A stretch of 64,000 nt of DNA, from positions 1-64,000 of the forward strand of contig SOIM01000050.1 of NCBI GenBank assembly GCA_004377185.1. Direction: 5' to 3'. Shown here piece after piece: positions 34,524 to 43,211 of this stretch; the first letter of the stretch is position 1; each line of letters begins with the position of its first letter. Both the position numbers and the translations under genes were made by a program. The DNA comes from Methanomassiliicoccales archaeon. GTDB lineage: Archaea > Thermoplasmatota > Thermoplasmata > RBG-16-68-12 > SOIM01. The notes under the pieces were generated by a model. It made no database searches and was not told the origin of the DNA. It was given only the letters and a program-made list of their open reading frames with translations.

Positions 34524-35336
34524 TCAGATCAGAAACCTCCGAACTGAAGCCTTCTGAACACTGAATGTTCCGCCATCTTGAGACAGTATGTAGTTGATTG
34601 TGCCGATGTGCCTAGCATTTCCAGTGTGATACTTTGTGTCGGTAAAAGGATTTGACAGATGTTGTGTCAGAAAACCGCAGCCATCCTGAGCTATCTCACC
34701 GATCCTTCGGATCCAATTATGCAATCGGGAGCAGGAGAAGTGGGCGAGATCAATCACTACATCAGGCGACTTGCTCTTCACAATCTCTCTCAGATCCTTT
34801 GAGAACATCTCACCACAGCTCAGGATTGCAAAGAGAAGCCCATCATGTTCTAGAGTCCTTTCATCCTTGAGGTATTCTGGTTTGGTTTTGTCTGTGTGGC
34901 TCACTGAACACTGGCGTATTCTCATCCTTTGCTTTCCCTCAATGAATACGTATGGCGTTGCGATGTCCGTTCCATGTCTGTCCAACCCGCACACCAACAT
35001 TGGGACTTCCTTAGAGAGTTTCCCTACTCTCTCCTCTGTTCTGTCACCAGGTGCGATGTGGGATATGAATCCCCCCGGAAATGCGAAGATCTCAGTGTCT
35101 CCGCCGATGTCCTCAATCAGGAACTTCATTAACGGTAGTCCCTGAATCTCGTCTCTCGATGTCCTCTTTTTGTTGACTTTCTTCCAATCAGGGTAGACAC
35201 AGTCCAAGACTATCTTCCCCTTTTGTCTGGCTTTGGGATTTCCCTTCGTCCATTTTTTGACTTCAATATATTCGATCTTCTTCTTACGACCTTCAGACAC
35301 TCTTCCTTCTCCCTTCTTCGTCGTCAAGCCAATCAC
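34524..35336 (-). CDS. Nitrilase-fold (carbon-nitrogen hydrolase-like) protein
   Basis: A 270-residue protein whose second half resembles the nitrilase fold: LLFAILSCGEMFSKDLREIV near residues 167-186 matches the catalytic-Cys strand and the helix after it (Cys174, then Gly-Glu), and VVIDLAHFSCSRLHNWIRRI fits the next strand and helix. An expected catalytic Glu in the FPE motif appears as Gly: FAFPGGFISH near 84-93. A Lys candidate lies near 150. The first 60 residues are basic and unmatched. It may be inactive as an amidase or use another chemistry. It is last of three minus-strand genes (GIY-YIG, YaaA-like, this), 82 nt after the YaaA-like gene. Family call is moderate. Confidence 0.5.
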   Translation of the reverse strand: MIGLTTKKGEGRVSEGRKKKIEYIEVKKWTKGNPKARQKGKIVLDCVYPDWKKVNKKRTSRDEIQGLPLMKFLIEDIGGDTEIFAFPGGFISHIAPGDRTEERVGKLSKEVPMLVCGLDRHGTDIATPYVFIEGKQRMRIRQCSVSHTDKTKPEYLKDERTLEHDGLLFAILSCGEMFSKDLREIVKSKSPDVVIDLAHFSCSRLHNWIRRIGEIAQDGCGFLTQHLSNPFTDTKYHTGNARHIGTINYILSQDGGTFSVQKASVRRFLI

Positions 35337-35418
35337 CTCGCACCCTCAAAGTTGATTGCAGAACACATCCTCCAGGATATGCTTCGTCGTCCCTCTGTGA
35401 ACCGCTATGTACAAGTCA

Positions 35419-36201
35419 TCACCTTTCACTGCGGAGTTCACACTCCATTTTCTCCAGTTTTCTCTCAACATCTGCAGGTCTAACTAGAGTCGGTGCGCAC
35501 CTTTTGACACCCTCTCCCCAGGAAGAGGTGATTTTTGCCACTCCTCTTCTGTTTGTATCAACAACATATGAATCGTACCCAGACAACAGTGGCCTGATCG
35601 CGTCCACATATCCCGTGGTTGTGCTCATGAAACAGTAAATGTATTCCAAATCAGGATAGGTCTCAGCGAATGTTGGTTGGAATTCTCTCATTTGTACCTG
35701 CCAATATCTGGAAACCGTTTTCACTCTTCCAGAGGGTCCTCTCGTAAGTGATGAAGAGTCCTTCATCATCAGCTCGTAATCTGGAATGAAATCGTCCGGA
35801 TGTATCAGACCCATGAGTGCGGACATTATCAGAACATTGTTCGGATCCCCTTTTGCTGAGTCTCGCCCCATCCACGGAATCTTCTTGTAGGCGAAACCCC
35901 GATATCTCATTCTTGCTGCCATTGTCGGACTTGTTTCAAGATCCAGGTTCTTCTGGAATGCTCTCAGTCTTTTCTCGTGAGCTCTATCGGAGGTCCCTCC
36001 GGGAGCCTTGTAAACCCGATCAATCTCTTCCTCTGTGATGTTTGAATAAAAGTCCATCAGTTCCTCTCGGGCCGAGTTGAGCTGAGGGAATTTGTTCAGT
36101 TTCCGCTCTTCCCTTATTTTTGACCATAATGGACCACCGCCGGGACGTTTCTGTGCACAACACGCTATCAAATAGAGAGCTCGATTTCTTTCCGCCATCA
36201 A
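35419..36201 (-). CDS. YaaA/DUF6884-like protein
   Basis: A 260-residue protein resembling the YaaA (DUF328) superfamily: an early LYLIACCAQKRPGG with Cys-Cys and Lys-Arg, then the strand VLIMSALMGLIHPDDFIPDY followed by ELMM, the family's most typical stretch. YaaA binds nucleic acid in peroxide stress, and relatives occur near base-modification genes. Here the middle region (residues 50-120) is extended and basic. It starts at ATG 36201, overlapping the GIY-YIG gene stop by 4 nt, so both are translated together. A role in DNA or nucleotide recognition is likely; enzyme activity is unknown. Confidence 0.6.
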   Translation of the reverse strand: MMAERNRALYLIACCAQKRPGGGPLWSKIREERKLNKFPQLNSAREELMDFYSNITEEEIDRVYKAPGGTSDRAHEKRLRAFQKNLDLETSPTMAARMRYRGFAYKKIPWMGRDSAKGDPNNVLIMSALMGLIHPDDFIPDYELMMKDSSSLTRGPSGRVKTVSRYWQVQMREFQPTFAETYPDLEYIYCFMSTTTGYVDAIRPLLSGYDSYVVDTNRRGVAKITSSWGEGVKRCAPTLVRPADVERKLEKMECELRSER

Positions 36202-36932
36202 ATTCTCACCTGCTGTATGCGATGTTGCTGGAGGTATTGTAGGGTATTCCTAACGATTTCCTCAAACCTTCTCATCTCTTCTGAGTCGATTGCCCTTTCC
36301 ATCAGGTGTTGTGTCTGCCAGAGGCCGCTTCTTCTGATTTTTTCCAAGGGAGAGTGGTTTCCCAGCCAGTTCTCCGAGGGTCTGCAAGATTCGCACGCAG
36401 CCAGCGTACCTATTAGGGTCCTTTCCAAACCTCCACTGCCGATTCTTTCTTCCTGCTTTTCGATCCTTGCAAATCTGAAGCTGAAGTTCTCCTTCAGAAC
36501 TCCACTTATGAGTTCCTCCGTTTCTTTTTCGATGTCCATGTCACGCAGGTGGCTCTTTCTCTCCCTGTTCCTTTTGGGGGTGAAATCGATATTCCATGTC
36601 TCCAGGTATTCTGGATGCTCCCGGTTCAGGATTGCTCTACCCAGATTCTTACGAAATATGCTCCTGTCTTTCGGTCCAAAGCGTTTCATCGAGTGAGAAA
36701 CTCTCCTGCCAATCAGGTAGTGATCGGCCATCCTGCTTCTGAAGTTGTTCCCCCTGTGAGTGCCGACCCTCACGATCCTGGGCTTCGAGCCTCCGTGTCC
36801 CCAAGTCTCTCCCTTCTCGTAGAAGAAGTATATTCCGTTCTTCGGGAGTTGTTCAAGATCAAAGGGATAGGATGTGATTGGAAGTTGCTCGAGAATCTCG
36901 TGTAACCATTTGCATTTCTCGTTCCCCTCCAT
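36198..36932 (-). CDS. GIY-YIG-type nuclease
   Basis: A 244-residue protein whose N-terminal half is a GIY-YIG nuclease domain: NGIYFFYEKGE near residues 32-42 supplies the GIY strand, RIVRVGTHRGNNFRSRMADH near 55-74 the YIG-equivalent strand (VGT) with the catalytic Arg and His, and a later FRKNLGRAIL. Unlike homing enzymes it has no known DNA-binding domain attached; the C-terminal half is helical. A strong ribosome site (AAGGGGGAT) precedes ATG 36932. It is first of a three-gene minus-strand operon with YaaA-like and nitrilase-like proteins. That combination suggests a nuclease effector with nucleotide-handling partners. Confidence 0.7.
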   Translation of the reverse strand: MEGNEKCKWLHEILEQLPITSYPFDLEQLPKNGIYFFYEKGETWGHGGSKPRIVRVGTHRGNNFRSRMADHYLIGRRVSHSMKRFGPKDRSIFRKNLGRAILNREHPEYLETWNIDFTPKRNRERKSHLRDMDIEKETEELISGVLKENFSFRFARIEKQEERIGSGGLERTLIGTLAACESCRPSENWLGNHSPLEKIRRSGLWQTQHLMERAIDSEEMRRFEEIVRNTLQYLQQHRIQQVRI

Positions 36933-37068
36933 TGAATCCCCCTTCTCCAGTCTTTCTGCAGTGGTCCAAAGAATAGGTTCAACTATTAGTGCGAATCCAG
37001 AAATTATGCCACACTTCGTTGTGTAGAATGTGTCTATCTATAACTTACACTGATCATATTCCTGCCCA

Positions 37069-37374
37069 ATGGTGCCGCCCGAAGAATTCTGGAACCTCGT
37101 TGGATTCATTCTAGCCGGCGAAAACAGACGAAAAGTGATGTTCTGCCTGGAAAAAGGATACGCAACGCCAAAACAGATCTCCACCAGCTGCAACCTGCGC
37201 ATCGGGCACGTAAGCAACATCCTCATCTCGTTGAAAGACAAGGAATTGGTCTACTGCCGGAACCCGGACGCGAAACGCGGACGAATATATTCTCTCACAG
37301 AACTCGGAGAAGAGATAATGAGTTCCATCAAGAAAGCAGGGAGCAATCGGTCTCCACAATCCAGTAAGGATTGA
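37069..37374 (+). CDS. Winged-helix regulator (ArsR/MarR-like)
   Basis: A 101-residue DNA-binding protein of the archaeal winged-helix class. It starts LVGFILAGENRRKVMFCLEK, followed by ATPKQISTSCNLRIGHVSNI (the helix-turn-helix) and a wing YCRNPDAKRGRIYSLTELGE. It is nearly leaderless: a TATA-like ctataact near 37037 lies about 30 nt before ATG 37069. The next gene is a BglII-like endonuclease on the same strand 41 nt later. It may be a controller of that gene, as C proteins are in restriction-modification systems. Confidence 0.75.
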   Translation: MVPPEEFWNLVGFILAGENRRKVMFCLEKGYATPKQISTSCNLRIGHVSNILISLKDKELVYCRNPDAKRGRIYSLTELGEEIMSSIKKAGSNRSPQSSKD

Positions 37375-37415
37375 GAAAAGGGCACCACAATCAGACAGAA
37401 AGCGGAGAGGAAAAG

Positions 37416-37931
37416 ATGGCCAAGGCGAGAATAAGGCTTAGAACTTACTCCTATCGATTCGCCAGTGAAGTTCTGAACAGCAAGCTAGCTATAAAGCAAG
37501 AGATCGAAAGCATACTCACTGATCCGAGCATCGATGTTCCTTCCTTATCACGTCCTGCTTTCAACAAGATCCTTAAAGAGAAGTTCACGACCAAGGGTTG
37601 GGAAAGCCAGCCATTGGTTTTCGGGGGGAAAGGGGACCCGAAAGCGAAAATGGATTTCATGAAGGATAGGATTGGGATCGAGGTGGGATTCGGGCATGCG
37701 TCGTTTATTGGGATGGATCTCTTGAAGTTTCAGACGGCCTCATACTCGAATCTAGACAGGATTGATGTTGGTGTGTATATCGTTGCCACTGCGAATTTCC
37801 AGAAACAGATGAAGGTGCGCTATGGTTTGAAATGGGAGGGATCGCTGAATTTTGAGAAGGTGGAGAAGTATCTTCCGCATTTCAAGAGTGCAATACAGGT
37901 GCCGATTTATGTTGTAGGTATTGACATCTGA
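37416..37931 (+). CDS. BglII-like type II restriction endonuclease
   Basis: A 171-residue protein matching the BglII endonuclease family. The core runs SRPAFNKILKEKFTTKGWES, then KMDFMKDRIGIEVGFGH at residues 78-94 with Asp80 and Glu89 spaced exactly like the catalytic Asp and Glu of BglII, followed by MDLLKFQTASYSNLDRIDVG. In BglII the next catalytic residue is Gln two after the Glu; here it is Gly91. ATG 37416 follows a GAGGAAAAG sequence. The matching methyltransferase is not next to it; only the winged-helix gene precedes. It may be a stray, an altered or inactive enzyme, or be protected by one of the methyltransferases at 3925 or 19532. Confidence 0.7.
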   Translation: MAKARIRLRTYSYRFASEVLNSKLAIKQEIESILTDPSIDVPSLSRPAFNKILKEKFTTKGWESQPLVFGGKGDPKAKMDFMKDRIGIEVGFGHASFIGMDLLKFQTASYSNLDRIDVGVYIVATANFQKQMKVRYGLKWEGSLNFEKVEKYLPHFKSAIQVPIYVVGIDI

Positions 37932-38157
37932 CGGAACTTGACGTGTATCACGAGCTAGAACCTTCCTATGGTCGTGCAAGACGTATTCTCAACAATACTC
38001 TGCATCGAAACACTCAACAGCACAAGATATGCCAGGCTCTCATCTGTCCACTACGTCATGTCATCTCACACATGTGCTCATCAAAGACTCCTGATCACGT
38101 TTTGTCCGAGCTTCTGAATCCATAGGAGTCTGTGGTAGATTTTCATGATCTGAATGA

Positions 38158-40143
38158 CTACTTGGGCAAAATGCATTCCCTCATCTCAGCGAGATATATA
38201 CTGAGAAGGTCTCTCTCCCTTTCTCTGAGGTCCCGATCATGCTTGACCTTGTTTCTGAACTCCATCAATTCTTCAAATCTTGTCAGAAACTTGGTTTTCG
38301 TCCCATATTGAGCTATGAATATCTTCTCAAAGCAGTCCGACCAATTATCTCTCCTTCTTATGATATCCAGACACTCACCCAATGTCAGTTCCTTCCACGG
38401 TGGTTCGTCGGGTTTAGCTTTTCCCTCAGTTCTTCTTCTTACCTTGTCAGGCACTCTAGCCTTCCACTTCTTCTCGTCGTCGAGTCTTAGCTTCTCACTA
38501 ACCAGAGTCCTCATCTCAGCCTCAAAGCCAGTAAGCTTCTGGGCTTCATCTCCTTCAAGGACCTTTTCGGCAGCAAATCCTCGAATCACTCGACCTATTG
38601 CAACCATGAATTTGTCTGCAGTTTTCCCTCTCACTGCTTCGCTACTGCACGACTTTCTCAATTCACCAACAGTCTCTGGGGTTGAGTACTTCTCAGAGTA
38701 GTACTTCTTCAGTAGCTTGAGCATTGATTCTATTTCTTTTGTGGTTGGCGCGTGTTTGTAGAAGACGACCATGTGTTCATATACTCTGAGCATTACGTTT
38801 AGTCCGTTGTTGGTGAAGAAGAATCCTTTCTTCTTCTTCTTCCAGTCCTCCTTGAACACACTCGCCACAACCAAATGGAAATCTGCCAAAGCCTGTGATA
38901 CTGCCTCAACTCTCCGCCTCGTACTTCTCTTGTAGAGCGGGTTCCTTGAGGTTTTGGGCATGGATTCAGTGGTTTCCTCTGTCAACTGTCGGTCATCTAT
39001 GCCATCACACAAATTCGCAATGTTCAGGTGTTTCTCCTTCTTCTTGTAACCTTCGAGCGGAATGAATATGCGACCTTCCAGCGGTGGCAACCTATTGAGC
39101 TTCTTGACCACTCTGGATACTATTCCGACAGGGGTGTTTGGATGAATCTCTCCTTCCAAGTCCCAAAGAAGATTCGGGTTGACTGGTCGTTGCTCTTTGT
39201 TGATAGTCAGAAATAGCTCGGCCTGCTGCGGCTCTGGAAGATTGTGGAACGCAAGAACAGGCACCTTGATCTTCCTCTTAGCTTTTGTTGCATTGGCGAT
39301 GCCGTAGAGTCTGTGTTGACCATCGACAATCCAAGCGCTTCTATACTCTTTCGGGAAATGCAGCCAACCAAACTGTAGCCCTTCAGGAGTTCCAGATCTT
39401 CCATGAGATGAGAATCTCGGTTTTTTCCTGAAGCTTATGATTATGTTGTTGGCGAAATAGCCTTGTTTCTTATCATCATCCAGGAACTGGGCTATTCGGT
39501 TGAGCCTCTCTCTCTTCAGTATACGCTGATAGTATGACTCTCTACCAACCTCTCTTCTAGCAACATAGGATATTCTCAAAAGCATCTCTGGATCTGCATA
39601 GAATAGATATGCAGTCCTATTTCGAAGCCTAGTCCTGAGCGCATGCACCTTGTATTTCATCCGGCCAAGGTCCTGTGGCTTGACGCCAATCTCACCCAAG
39701 AGTTCCATTCTGGCGTACTCCCCAATCTTCTCATACAGTCGCCTGTAGTAGTCAATATGGTCCTTCGTCCACAAGAAGACCTGGGGAGCTTGAGAAGCGA
39801 ATTTCTTATCCCTGTTGGATATGATTATGTTCTTGGTCGAGAGGATTAGTTTTATCTTCTTGTACTTCTGGTAGGGAGGGCGCTTTTTCAAGCCTCTACG
39901 AACAGTCTCTCTTATCCCTCTCAGCTCGATAATCTTTGCTCGGATAGATTTTCTGCGTTCCTCGAATGTTGTGTGACAATCGATGATCAGGAGTGTGTCA
40001 TCAAACCCACCACAAGCGTCTATTTGGACTCCGCCAAGTTTGAATTTCTCACCGCCATCAACGTGCTTGAATCCTAACGTCTTCAGGAATTTCCTTACTT
40101 CTGCTTCGTACTTCAAGGCAGACTTTAGAACGGCCACCTCCAC
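38158..40143 (-). CDS. Nuclease-DGQHR-HEPN-like three-domain fusion (DndB-related)
   Basis: A 661-residue protein. Residues 1-80 look like a restriction-endonuclease fold (LKYEAEVRKFLKTLGF, FKLGGVQIDACGGF, LLIIDCHTT). Residues 200-420 hold the DGQHR domain, named for the motif in WIVDGQHRLYGI near 276-287, with a second motif FLTINKEQRPV; it occurs in DndB and other proteins of DNA-modification systems. The C-terminus has an HEPN-like RNKVKH (R-x4-H) near 634-639 in a helical setting, the site of HEPN ribonucleases. Start is GTG 40143 or the next GTG, close to a GAGGAGGA. It is convergent with the BglII-like gene and not in an obvious operon. DGQHR is firm; the terminal domains are moderate. 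Confidence 0.7.
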   Translation of the reverse strand: MEVAVLKSALKYEAEVRKFLKTLGFKHVDGGEKFKLGGVQIDACGGFDDTLLIIDCHTTFEERRKSIRAKIIELRGIRETVRRGLKKRPPYQKYKKIKLILSTKNIIISNRDKKFASQAPQVFLWTKDHIDYYRRLYEKIGEYARMELLGEIGVKPQDLGRMKYKVHALRTRLRNRTAYLFYADPEMLLRISYVARREVGRESYYQRILKRERLNRIAQFLDDDKKQGYFANNIIISFRKKPRFSSHGRSGTPEGLQFGWLHFPKEYRSAWIVDGQHRLYGIANATKAKRKIKVPVLAFHNLPEPQQAELFLTINKEQRPVNPNLLWDLEGEIHPNTPVGIVSRVVKKLNRLPPLEGRIFIPLEGYKKKEKHLNIANLCDGIDDRQLTEETTESMPKTSRNPLYKRSTRRRVEAVSQALADFHLVVASVFKEDWKKKKKGFFFTNNGLNVMLRVYEHMVVFYKHAPTTKEIESMLKLLKKYYSEKYSTPETVGELRKSCSSEAVRGKTADKFMVAIGRVIRGFAAEKVLEGDEAQKLTGFEAEMRTLVSEKLRLDDEKKWKARVPDKVRRRTEGKAKPDEPPWKELTLGECLDIIRRRDNWSDCFEKIFIAQYGTKTKFLTRFEELMEFRNKVKHDRDLRERERDLLSIYLAEMRECILPK

Positions 40144-40306
40144 TCCTCCTCAGCCACTCGAAAAGGTTGCCATGATCTTAGATCTTTCGGAGCTATTTCG
40201 GAGAGATGGTCTGAAGAATCACGCAAAAATCTGAAAATTCCCTTTGGACATCTCCAAACACTTATTAGGCGCAAATTCATTTGCGAACTAGAAAGGAGGG
40301 TTATGT

Positions 40307-41737
40307 TTGTCGATATGGAAGGATGTTTCTGTTCTTGTCATCTGCCTATGCACGATATCCTTGGCTCTTATGGGCTCGGCTCATGCGAACAAAATCGCAT
40401 TGAATCATGAATGGACTTACCCACTTGACGATTGGACATACGATGTTGACGTTACTGAAGACGGTTCCCGAGTGGTAGCACTGAACAGGGCTCAAGGTCT
40501 TCTGTGCCTTGATGGTCAGGGAAGACTCCTCGGAAAATACAAGCCTGTAGGGCAGTTGCCTAGGAGTGCGTTCATTACGAAGGACGAGAACCTGGTTGTT
40601 TCATCATGGGGTTCCAGTTTTCAAGCTTACCTTGAGTTCACGACCTTGGGATGCAGTCACGTGGGGAGCCTTGATCTTGGCGAGCACGTACTCTGGCAAC
40701 CAGATGCGAATGCAGATGGCTCAAAAGTTGCAGTAATAGTCAATCCCCTGGACGACGATTTCAATGTCATCAATGGGACTCTGAAGTACTTGACCAGGCA
40801 AGGCCAGTTGCTGTGGTCGAAACAGTTGCCGGGCGAACCCTGGCTGGTTCGACACTCTACAGGTCTGATTCTCGTTGGAACAGGAACTTACCTTGACTAC
40901 CTTGACACGTGGGATTACATTTACAGGGGCGAAAGCGCCGTGCTCGCGTTCGATGAACAAGGCAATGAACTCTGGCGTTATAGTTTCGGGATAGATTTCG
41001 ACAAGGCGATCCTGGACATTGCGATTTCAGAATCCCCGAGGAGGATTGCCGTCGGAACCGATGATAGAAACATGTATTTCTTCAGCGAAGCTGGCGAACT
41101 GCTGTGGAACCATTATGGTGGAGGATACGTCGCAATCTCTCAGGATGCTCAGGTAATCGTAAGCGCTTCTCTCGAAGGATATGTCCTAGATAAAGATGGT
41201 AATGAGATTTTTGTCACACAAAGCGGATGGATGGATGTTGCGGCTCTTTCCAAGGACGGCTCTGTTGTGGCCTTTGGAGGAACCTCCTATGAATTTGATA
41301 ATGACGTTGTCGAGGTCTTCTTTTCGAATGGAACTGAGGTTGGAAGTGCCAACTATCCGGGTATGGTGGAAGATGTTGAGCTCACGCTCGATGGAACTTT
41401 TGTGGTTGTCTCGTCGAAGAATATCTATGGATATTCCTTAGGGACGAAGGCTGAACAGGGAGATGTTGGAATAGATCCCCATGCAATAACAGTTGCGATT
41501 CTCGTTGTTCTTGTTGTGGTTGTCTCGACCTTTGCCATTTGGAGACTCCAAAAGCGAAAAAAGAAGCCTGAAGAGACATCCGATGAATCTTATGAGCTCA
41601 ACGAAAGTCAGCGCAAGAAGGTGCCTTGTCCTATTTGCGGCAGTGGAGTTTCAAGTACGCTAGAAACCTGTTCTGAATGCGGAGCCAAGATTGGCAAGCG
41701 GAAGCTAACGAATAGCATCCGCCAAAGGAATCATTGA
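40307..41737 (+). CDS. Surface beta-propeller protein with C-terminal anchor and zinc ribbon
   Basis: A 476-residue protein beginning TTG after an AAAGGAGGG site 8 nt upstream. Residues 1-27 form a signal peptide (VLVICLCTISLALMGSAHA). The middle 370 residues have repeated VSxDGSxVV and GN-E(L)W units, such as VDVTEDGSRVVALN, AISESPRRIAVGTDD and VELTLDGTFVVVSS, as in PQQ/WD-type beta-propellers. A membrane helix (VAILVVLVVVVSTFAIW) near 395-411 is followed by a basic tail and a zinc ribbon CPICGSG...CSECGAK facing the cytoplasm. It may sense or bind outside the cell. A broken partial copy lies at 41969. Confidence 0.78.
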   Translation: MSIWKDVSVLVICLCTISLALMGSAHANKIALNHEWTYPLDDWTYDVDVTEDGSRVVALNRAQGLLCLDGQGRLLGKYKPVGQLPRSAFITKDENLVVSSWGSSFQAYLEFTTLGCSHVGSLDLGEHVLWQPDANADGSKVAVIVNPLDDDFNVINGTLKYLTRQGQLLWSKQLPGEPWLVRHSTGLILVGTGTYLDYLDTWDYIYRGESAVLAFDEQGNELWRYSFGIDFDKAILDIAISESPRRIAVGTDDRNMYFFSEAGELLWNHYGGGYVAISQDAQVIVSASLEGYVLDKDGNEIFVTQSGWMDVAALSKDGSVVAFGGTSYEFDNDVVEVFFSNGTEVGSANYPGMVEDVELTLDGTFVVVSSKNIYGYSLGTKAEQGDVGIDPHAITVAILVVLVVVVSTFAIWRLQKRKKKPEETSDESYELNESQRKKVPCPICGSGVSSTLETCSECGAKIGKRKLTNSIRQRNH

Positions 41738-41968
41738 TAGTTACAAGGAAAAGACTGATGGTCCATAGGGAAACTTCTCCACTTAAGAACTTCCGATGGT
41801 TGTCAGGCAGGCCATTAGGGATAAGCATCATCGCTATGGTTGACCTGAGCAAAGATAAGCGGGTTATCAAGCAGAAATCGAGGATTCAATAAAACTCTTA
41901 AACCCATTAATCTCATCGTCTAATATCTTCCTACTCCCTTCCGTCATCACGCCAGAAGGTAGTTCATA

Positions 41969-42442
41969 ATGCGCGTTGATTGTTGGGCGTCTCTGAAGGG
42001 TTATGTTTTGGATATTGATGGCAATGAGGTCTTTGTCACAACGGACAAGGGAATGATCGAATCAGTGCCCCTTTCTTCCAATGGCTCGATCGTGGTTATT
42101 GGAGGCCTATTAGGCGGTTTCGATGTCGAAGCCGTCGAGGTGTACTTCTCTAATGGGACTGAAATCGGAATTGCGGAGTATGTAGATTATGTGGAGGATG
42201 TAGCCATCACGTCAGATGGCTCTCTCCTTATCGTCTCATCAAAGGACGTTTATTGTTATTCCATCGGTCCAAAGGTCAGAGGAGGCTCTCCCGATGAGGA
42301 CTTCCCCCTTTCGGCACTTGCGCTTGTAGTTCTCTTCTTCATTATCGTGCCACCTATCGTTTGGGTCCTCTTGAAGAAAAGGAAGAATTCAGAAGTCAAT
42401 CAAATGGAAACATTTGAGCCGGATGACGATTCGATTGAGTAG
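41969..42442 (+). pseudogene. Partial duplicate of the surface propeller gene
   Basis: This frame encodes about 157 residues matching the last third of the protein at 40307: LKGYVLDIDGNEVFVTTDKG aligns with EGYVLDKDGNEIFVTQSGW, and VYFSNGTEIGIAEYVDYVED with VFFSNGTEVGSANYPGMVED. It keeps the membrane helix (ALALVVLFFIIVPPIVWVLL) but lacks a signal peptide and the zinc ribbon. It is the 3' remnant of a tandem paralogue. Confidence 0.65.
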
Positions 42443-42515
42443 TGTATTGTATCTGAGCGGACTACACAGGCGTACTCGTTGGACATTATAGTCCACTGTC
42501 AAATCCAGTGACTGT

Positions 42516-42704
42516 TCATCCTTTCGGTTGCACAATCACCGGCACTCCCCCATCCGTGATTATGATGTACTCAATGTTGCTCTCGGGGTTCATGACCACC
42601 TTCTTCTCTGTTGCCTCTTTCTCCTCGACCGCATGCTCCTCCGTGTCCGGCAGATTCACAGACCCTATTAGAAATTCCTCCACGTTGATGTCATAGGCCC
42701 CCAC
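42516..42704 (-). pseudogene. 3' remnant of an unknown gene (ITDG tail)
   Basis: The minus strand gives 62 codons ending NPESNIEYIIITDGGVPVIV, QPKG, stop. The same run recurs at 63855-63937 (DPESKIEYITITDGDVLVIT, QPKGW) upstream of an RNase III-like gene. At both sites it faces a DpnI fragment on the other strand. The upstream part is lost at the junction near 42700. The parent gene is unknown. Confidence 0.55.
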
Positions 42705-43191
42705 CTTCCTCTTCCTGCACTACACAAGGGACGCCTGGAAGGTGCTCAATCTCTTCATGATCCCCTCCCACTTCATCTCCCTCACCGCGATACAGGAGAG
42801 GAGACCCCTCCGCCCCACGGCAAGAAGAAGCGGATGGGTGGGCTGCAACATCCTTCTCGACCGACTTCCTACAGATGGTTGGATCCCGATCATAGAAGAT
42901 GGAAGCATTAGGAAGGATACAGACGTTCGTGATGATTGGCGCAGGTTCTCATTCCTCAAGGATTCCACCGTGAGCTCAAGGGGTTGGACCTCGGACGTCC
43001 TCGCGTGCGTGAGGAGGCTGGGAAAGAACGAGTTCTCGCTTCGGGATCTATACGCCTTCGAGGAGAAGCTGAGGGAGCTTCATCCGAAGAACAAGCATAT
43101 CAGACCGAAGATCAGGCAGCAGTTGCAGATCCTTAGAGACAAATGCTTTCTGAGATTTATTGGCAGGGGTTTGTACAGGGTGCTAGAGTAG
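42697..43191 (+). pseudogene. DpnI-type endonuclease, C-terminal half
   Basis: About 164 codons matching the second half of DpnI: it opens in PTFLFLHYTRDAWKVLNLF, has the hallmark RRPLRPTARRSGWVGCNILL, and carries the C-terminal winged helix (RLGKNEFSLRDLYAFEEKLR, then LRDKCFLRFIGRGLYRVLE, stop), which in DpnI reads methylated adenine. The catalytic half is missing. The stretch 42720-42855 is nearly identical in DNA sequence to 21660-21800 while the rest differs, pointing to recent gene conversion. Confidence 0.75.
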
Positions 43192-43211
43192 TCAAACTTG
43201 TCAAATCCACC

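Noticed and set aside
38158-40143. Dnd phosphorothioation system
   Set aside because: The DGQHR domain resembles DndB, but no DndA/C/D/E or DndFGH genes occur in the window.
42516-42704. Independent small gene
   Set aside because: It has no ribosome site and its end matches a remnant at 63.9 kb; the upstream part is cut at the DpnI junction.
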